Of a DNA stretch of 64,000 nt, positions 60,074 to 64,000 are shown one piece after another. Location: NCBI GenBank assembly GCA_034509425.1, contig JAVTVJ010000570.1, positions 868,001-932,000 of the forward strand, given 5' to 3'. The translations under genes were made by a program, and so were the position numbers. Below the pieces are notes generated by a model. That model ran no database searches and had not been told where the DNA came from. It saw only the letters and a program-made list of their open reading frames with translations. The stretch's first letter is position 1. The number at the start of each line of letters is the position of its first letter. Origin of the DNA: Eopsaltria australis. Lineage: Eukaryota > Chordata > Aves > Passeriformes > Petroicidae.

Positions 60074-60975
60074 ATGTCCCTGGCGGAGCGGCGGCGGCGG
60101 CGGCAGGACGAGGAAGAGGAGCGGGAAGGGGAAGCAGGGGATGGGGCCGGTGCCGGGGAGGAGGTGGTGCAGATCCGGCTGGGGGACAAGTGCTACCCGG
60201 TGTGCAAGAGGAAGCTGATCGAGCAGAGCGACTATTTCCGAGCGCTCTACCGCTCGGGAATGCGAGAGGCAGGGCAGGGCCAGGAGGAGCAGCTGCTGCG
60301 CGGGGGGCTGAGCGCCTTGGGGCTGGAGCTGGTGCTGGACTTCATCAACACGTCCTGCCTGGCCAGGCTGGAGCAGGAGGAGGGCGGCGAGGAGGAGCCC
60401 CCGCTGCTGGAGGAGTTGGTGGAGGCCGCGTCCTACCTGCAGGTCACGCCCCTGCTGCGCCTGCTGCTGTCGCAGGTGCGCCTCGGCAACTGCTTCGAGC
60501 TGCACCGCCTGGCGCAGGTGTACGGCCTGCAGGACCTGCACGACGCCTGCCTGGACTTCATGGCCGCCCACTACCACCAGGTGCTGCGCAGGCCCGACGC
60601 CCGCCCGCACCTCCTGCTGCCCCCGGCGCTGCAGCAGCAGCTGCGGGAGCGCCGCATGAGGGGCACGGCCACGCTGGTGCTGCTCGGGGACTTCATGGGC
60701 GCCTGCCCGCCGGGGCTGCCCGCCGGCTGCCACCCCGCGGGGGACGCGCCCTGGCCCATGCTCAGGTACGACGAGGAGGCGCAGCGGTGGCTGCCGCTGG
60801 CCAACAACCTGCCCCCGGACCTGGTGAGCGTCCGCGGCTACGGCTCGGCCACGCTGGACAATTACCTGTTCATCGTCGGCGGATACCGCATCACCAGCCA
60901 GGAGATCTCGGCCGCGCACTGCTACAACCCGTGCCTGAACGAGTGGAGCCAGCTGGCCTCGATGAACCAGAAGAG
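60074..60975 (+). CDS. KLHL42: KLHL42 (KLHDC5) exon 1, BTB-BACK-kelch adaptor; gene continues off right edge
   Basis: Encodes the first 300 residues; donor AAGAG|GTAACC after SMNQK. KLHL42 is a BTB-kelch substrate receptor for CUL3 ubiquitin ligase, reported to target the katanin subunit p60 and to affect mitosis. Blocks matching human: VQIRLGDKCYPV, KRKLIEQSDYFRALYRSGMR, LVLDFIN, ELVEAASYLQVT, RLAQVYGL, LANNLPPDLV, RGYGSATLDNYLFIVGGYRI and TSQEISAAH. The BTB domain spans about 30-130, BACK about 131-225, and the first kelch repeat begins about 240. The N-terminus carries about 25 extra residues relative to human: an Arg5 run from CGG repeats, an acidic run and a Gly/Ala stretch. The remaining kelch exons are not in the window. 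Confidence 0.96.
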
Positions 60976-63900
60976 GTAACCCCTGCTCCCTGGGCTGCAC
61001 GTGTGTCCCTGTGTGGTGTTGGTGTTGAGATGGAGCCTGTTGGGTCACATGGCCCTGAACCACCAAACGAACCCAATGAGAAAATTCCTTTGCCGCTCTC
61101 TCTGTGTTCTATTGTAACTCCAGTCAAGTGAGTGATGAGTTTTCTTGCCCTTAGTGGGGATGTACAGGCTGATACCAGAGCTGGACGTGGCCAAAAAAAT
61201 TTAGTTGGAGCGGTTATCCAGTGATTTGTACTTCCATAAAAATCAGAATGTTTTGTAGGCCAGCACTTCAGTAAAACATCAGGAAGGTGGTGACAAATTT
61301 CTCACTTCATAGGATTATTTAGATCTGAGAATCATTCATCGTTTTGACAATTTTTCTTTTTTTACCTTTATCTGTTTTAAGTGTTTATTACACACTGATG
61401 TTTCAGTTTGCATACAGAAACACTTGTATAATTTATACTTGAAAGAGTAATGGAGACCCAGCCTTGAGGAGGACCCAAGAAGAGAGGCCTTCTCCCTGGC
61501 CAAGGCTGTGGCTCCTCTACCTTAACCACACTTTAGAGTTATAAAAACAAAGGCTTTCATTTCACTGAAACAAACTGGCTTTGTTTCCAACACGAACTTC
61601 CTCTTTGTTTCCATTTTAGTAAAAGTGTTTTAAATTTTATCTTTTCTCTCTGAAAAAGTAAAAGTAAGGAGGCCAGAATTCGCTGTAGAATGAAAATCCT
61701 TTTCGCTACCCAGTGAATTGAAAGAGCATGCAGAGAGACCCAAACCACTGGCATAAATGCTTTGTATCTGGGTAGTTAAACTGCAGTCTCTATTTAAATG
61801 TTCCTGTCTCTGTTTAGCTTTTCCCACCTAAACCCCCTCCAAACAGGGATTTGACCTAAAATCAAGTCTTTCCCATTTCACCTTTTTTTCCCTCCACTTC
61901 TTGTATTGTTGTGAGAATTATACTAAAATAATCACCTCCCTAATCAGTCACCACAACGGATCACTGTTTTTCTCAGTGTTTCTGATTGCTTGGAACAGTG
62001 CTAGGAAAAGTTTCATCTGTAAAATGAATGTTTGACTTTTAAACACTTATGAACACCTTTTCTTACTGACCTGTTGCTTAGAGGCTGAGCCTGTGGCAGA
62101 GTTCCCTGGGGAACTGAGATGTTTTAGCTGCCTTCATTCGACAGCAGGACCTGTGTGAACAGGGCTGGGAGCACTTGGCCTTGCAGAAAAGGAGGATGGG
62201 GTCAGCCCACACGGTGTCTCCTGTGGAAATGGACTTCATCACAGAAATCCCACGTTGATTGCATCACGAGGTTCTGTTTGTGTGATGTTTATAGCAAGAG
62301 AGCTGTTACTAAGTGTGATGACTCTGCAACATGGGTTTTTTAAAAAATACCTGTTAAAGGCCCTTTTTGCACCTTACAGTTCGTGTATTCAAACTCTAGG
62401 TCAGCCTTTTTTCCTCCACACTTGCCCTCTTTTTTTTTTTTTCTAGGATGTATAATCTCTGTATTTTAAATAAACACATGGATGTTTTCTCCCAACATTA
62501 CTGTTTTCAGTGGCATTGCCACACCAACTTGGTCTTCAACCCCATCACAGGTGACAGCAAGGTGTTTCTTAGAATAGAATTTCCCAGTGGCCATTTACTG
62601 CAGAAAACCAGCATGCAAATGGATATTTTTGGAATAATCTCTAGTCTTACGTTCCATGGTAGTTATTGCAGGCCAAAAAGTACCCAGAATTACACCTGCA
62701 AAGTAGCAGGAGGATGTTGCTTCCTGAATAATTGGGGGAACTTTTTTTTCATGGAAAGTCATCTGACCCCTTCACAAAACACATTTCTGATTTTACCAGC
62801 TTCATGGAGTTTCAGCTCTGAAGTTGTTAATTGTTATTTTTTTCTACCTGACATAAGATTTCATAACATTTCAGCTCTGTGATGACCTGCTTGGTGTTTG
62901 TGGCAGGGAGGGATGGCCTGTGCCCTGGGAGCCCAGAGCAGGGCCATTTTTACCACGAGGGGTTTGCATGCTACACCAGCAGTGCTGATGCCTGTCTGCC
63001 ACACATCTGTGCTTCAATTAGAGCTGCAGTTTGCTTGGCATTGTATTTTTAGTTTGCTATGCTGTAGTAAAATAAGCAGGGTGGTTGCCCAGCCTTCTGC
63101 TTAGGAATTACAGCCATGTGACTGTCTGGCAAATGAGTTTGTGTCAGCTGATATAATTACATCCCAGGGGTGAAATTCGACATACCTTCAGGGAGGGCTC
63201 TAGTTTCCATTGAAGTTGGTTTGACTTCAGACAGCAGAGGATCTGGGTTTGTTCTGCATGAGTGACTGCATGTGTTGACCTCAAGGGAAGGCTAAGGAGT
63301 TATGGATATAATTTTGCTGCTCTGCTGTTCATATAAGAGTTTTCTGCCCTAAGCAAACCTTTTAAGTTCTATGGTCTTTTTGTCATTAATGATTTCCATT
63401 GTTGTAATGCAGAATCCCAGGATGCTGGGATTCTTTACACATGCTTAGATGAAATAGTCCTAACCTACTTCTGAGTAGAGGACAAAAGCCACTTGAATGT
63501 TTAGCAGCCATTCTGGTTTGGGTTTTCACTGTTGAGGTGTAGAGGTTTTACTACTCTAGTTTCAAACTTGTTCACAATAGGCAACTCCTGTATATTGTTC
63601 TTGTGATGCCCCCAGGAGCTTGAGAGAGTGGTATTCCAAATTTATGCATGCACAAGGGAGATAAAATCATTTTCTTAGACTCACAAAGGAAGCCTGTGAC
63701 TGAGCCTGAAATTTCTCATTGTCTGGGTGCTAAATCCAGCGTTGATCATAAATAGTCCACAATAGATCATGTTTTCTAGACCTTTTCATTCTAGAGGTGT
63801 TTCTGAACATGTAATTCTCCAGAGAATGGCCTGAACTTTTAAATAGAGGCAGCTCCATGTAAGTGTTGCCCAAGATCACTTGTGGTCTTTGGGGTCGAGA

Positions 63901-64000
63901 ACATGACAAAGGGCATAGGGGATTGTTGCAGTAATGTCTTTGAATACCTTTCCAAACCTTATTTTTTTTTTTAAGTGATCACTGTCTGCTGAAATTCACC
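60976..64000 (+). other. KLHL42: KLHL42 intron 1, partial
   Basis: No second KLHL42 exon (expected to begin with sequence for NFKLVAVNSKLYAIGG-like residues) was found before the window ends. Open frames such as 62448-62882 have no recognisable similarity. Confidence 0.65.

Larger units (their letters stand above)
59440..60980 (+). promoter_or_regulatory. KLHL42: CpG island over KLHL42 promoter and exon 1
   Basis: Very high G+C with frequent CpG from about 59.44 kb to the end of exon 1, interrupted by a run of 25 T at 59882-59906. GC-box-like CCCGCCC/GGGCGG words are abundant and no TATA box is evident. The GC content also creates long antisense open frames that are not genes. Confidence 0.75.

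Noticed and set aside
59828..61066. 412-codon minus-strand open frame across KLHL42 exon 1, and related antisense frames
   Set aside because: It is the antisense shadow of a GC-rich coding exon. The sense strand is clearly KLHL42, and the antisense product has Arg/Pro/Gln/Ala low-complexity composition with no known domain.
62448..62882. 144-codon plus-strand open frame, considered as KLHL42 exon 2
   Set aside because: It has no kelch motif (no paired glycines or conserved Tyr/Trp spacing) and no suitable acceptor with matching phase.

Overview
This window is vertebrate nuclear DNA, almost certainly from a bird and probably a songbird. Genes are split by GT-AG introns, CR1-type LINE fragments are the only recognisable interspersed repeats, and the gene order matches the block around human 12p11 (MRPS35 - MANSC4 - KLHL42). 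No bacterial-style features are present. Exons were delimited by hand from protein similarity recalled from the mammalian families, reading-phase continuity and consensus splice sites. No database search was run.

Layout from left to right. (1) 960-19295, minus strand: the first three coding exons of a KCNQ1-type voltage-gated potassium channel. Exon 3 is at 960-1086, exon 2 at 6641-6731 and exon 1 at 18913-19295; the rest lies beyond the left edge. Phases and the 91-nt and 127-nt exon lengths are those I recall for mammalian KCNQ1, but the neighbours are not, so I read it as an extra KCNQ1-like paralogue. (2) 28411-29535, minus: an intact rhodopsin-family receptor, GPR19 or a close paralogue, with a shortened tail. 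(3) 32900-43030, plus: complete MRPS35 in eight coding exons, with a CpG-rich promoter abutting a CR1 fragment. (4) 47971-51305, minus: complete MANSC4 in three coding exons. (5) 60074-60975, plus: exon 1 of KLHL42 (BTB, BACK and first kelch segment) in a CpG island; later exons are beyond the right edge.

The genes are not a functional operon. They are a conserved syntenic neighbourhood of unrelated jobs: a K+ channel, an orphan GPCR, a mitochondrial ribosome protein, a small membrane protein of unknown role and a CUL3 substrate adaptor. The most interesting content is the left part. A KCNQ1-like channel and a GPR19-like receptor sit where mammals carry PPFIBP1 and REP15 beside MRPS35. Human 12p12-p11 is paralogous to 11p15, the home of KCNQ1 (SOX5/SOX6, LDHB/LDHA, ABCC9/ABCC8, PTHLH/PTH), so the channel is a good candidate for a genome-duplication sister of KCNQ1 that mammals lost.

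The remaining sequence is introns and intergenic DNA with CR1 fragments, microsatellites, A/C-rich tracts and one dispersed direct-repeat pair. The longest open frames outside the named genes have no recognisable protein similarity.
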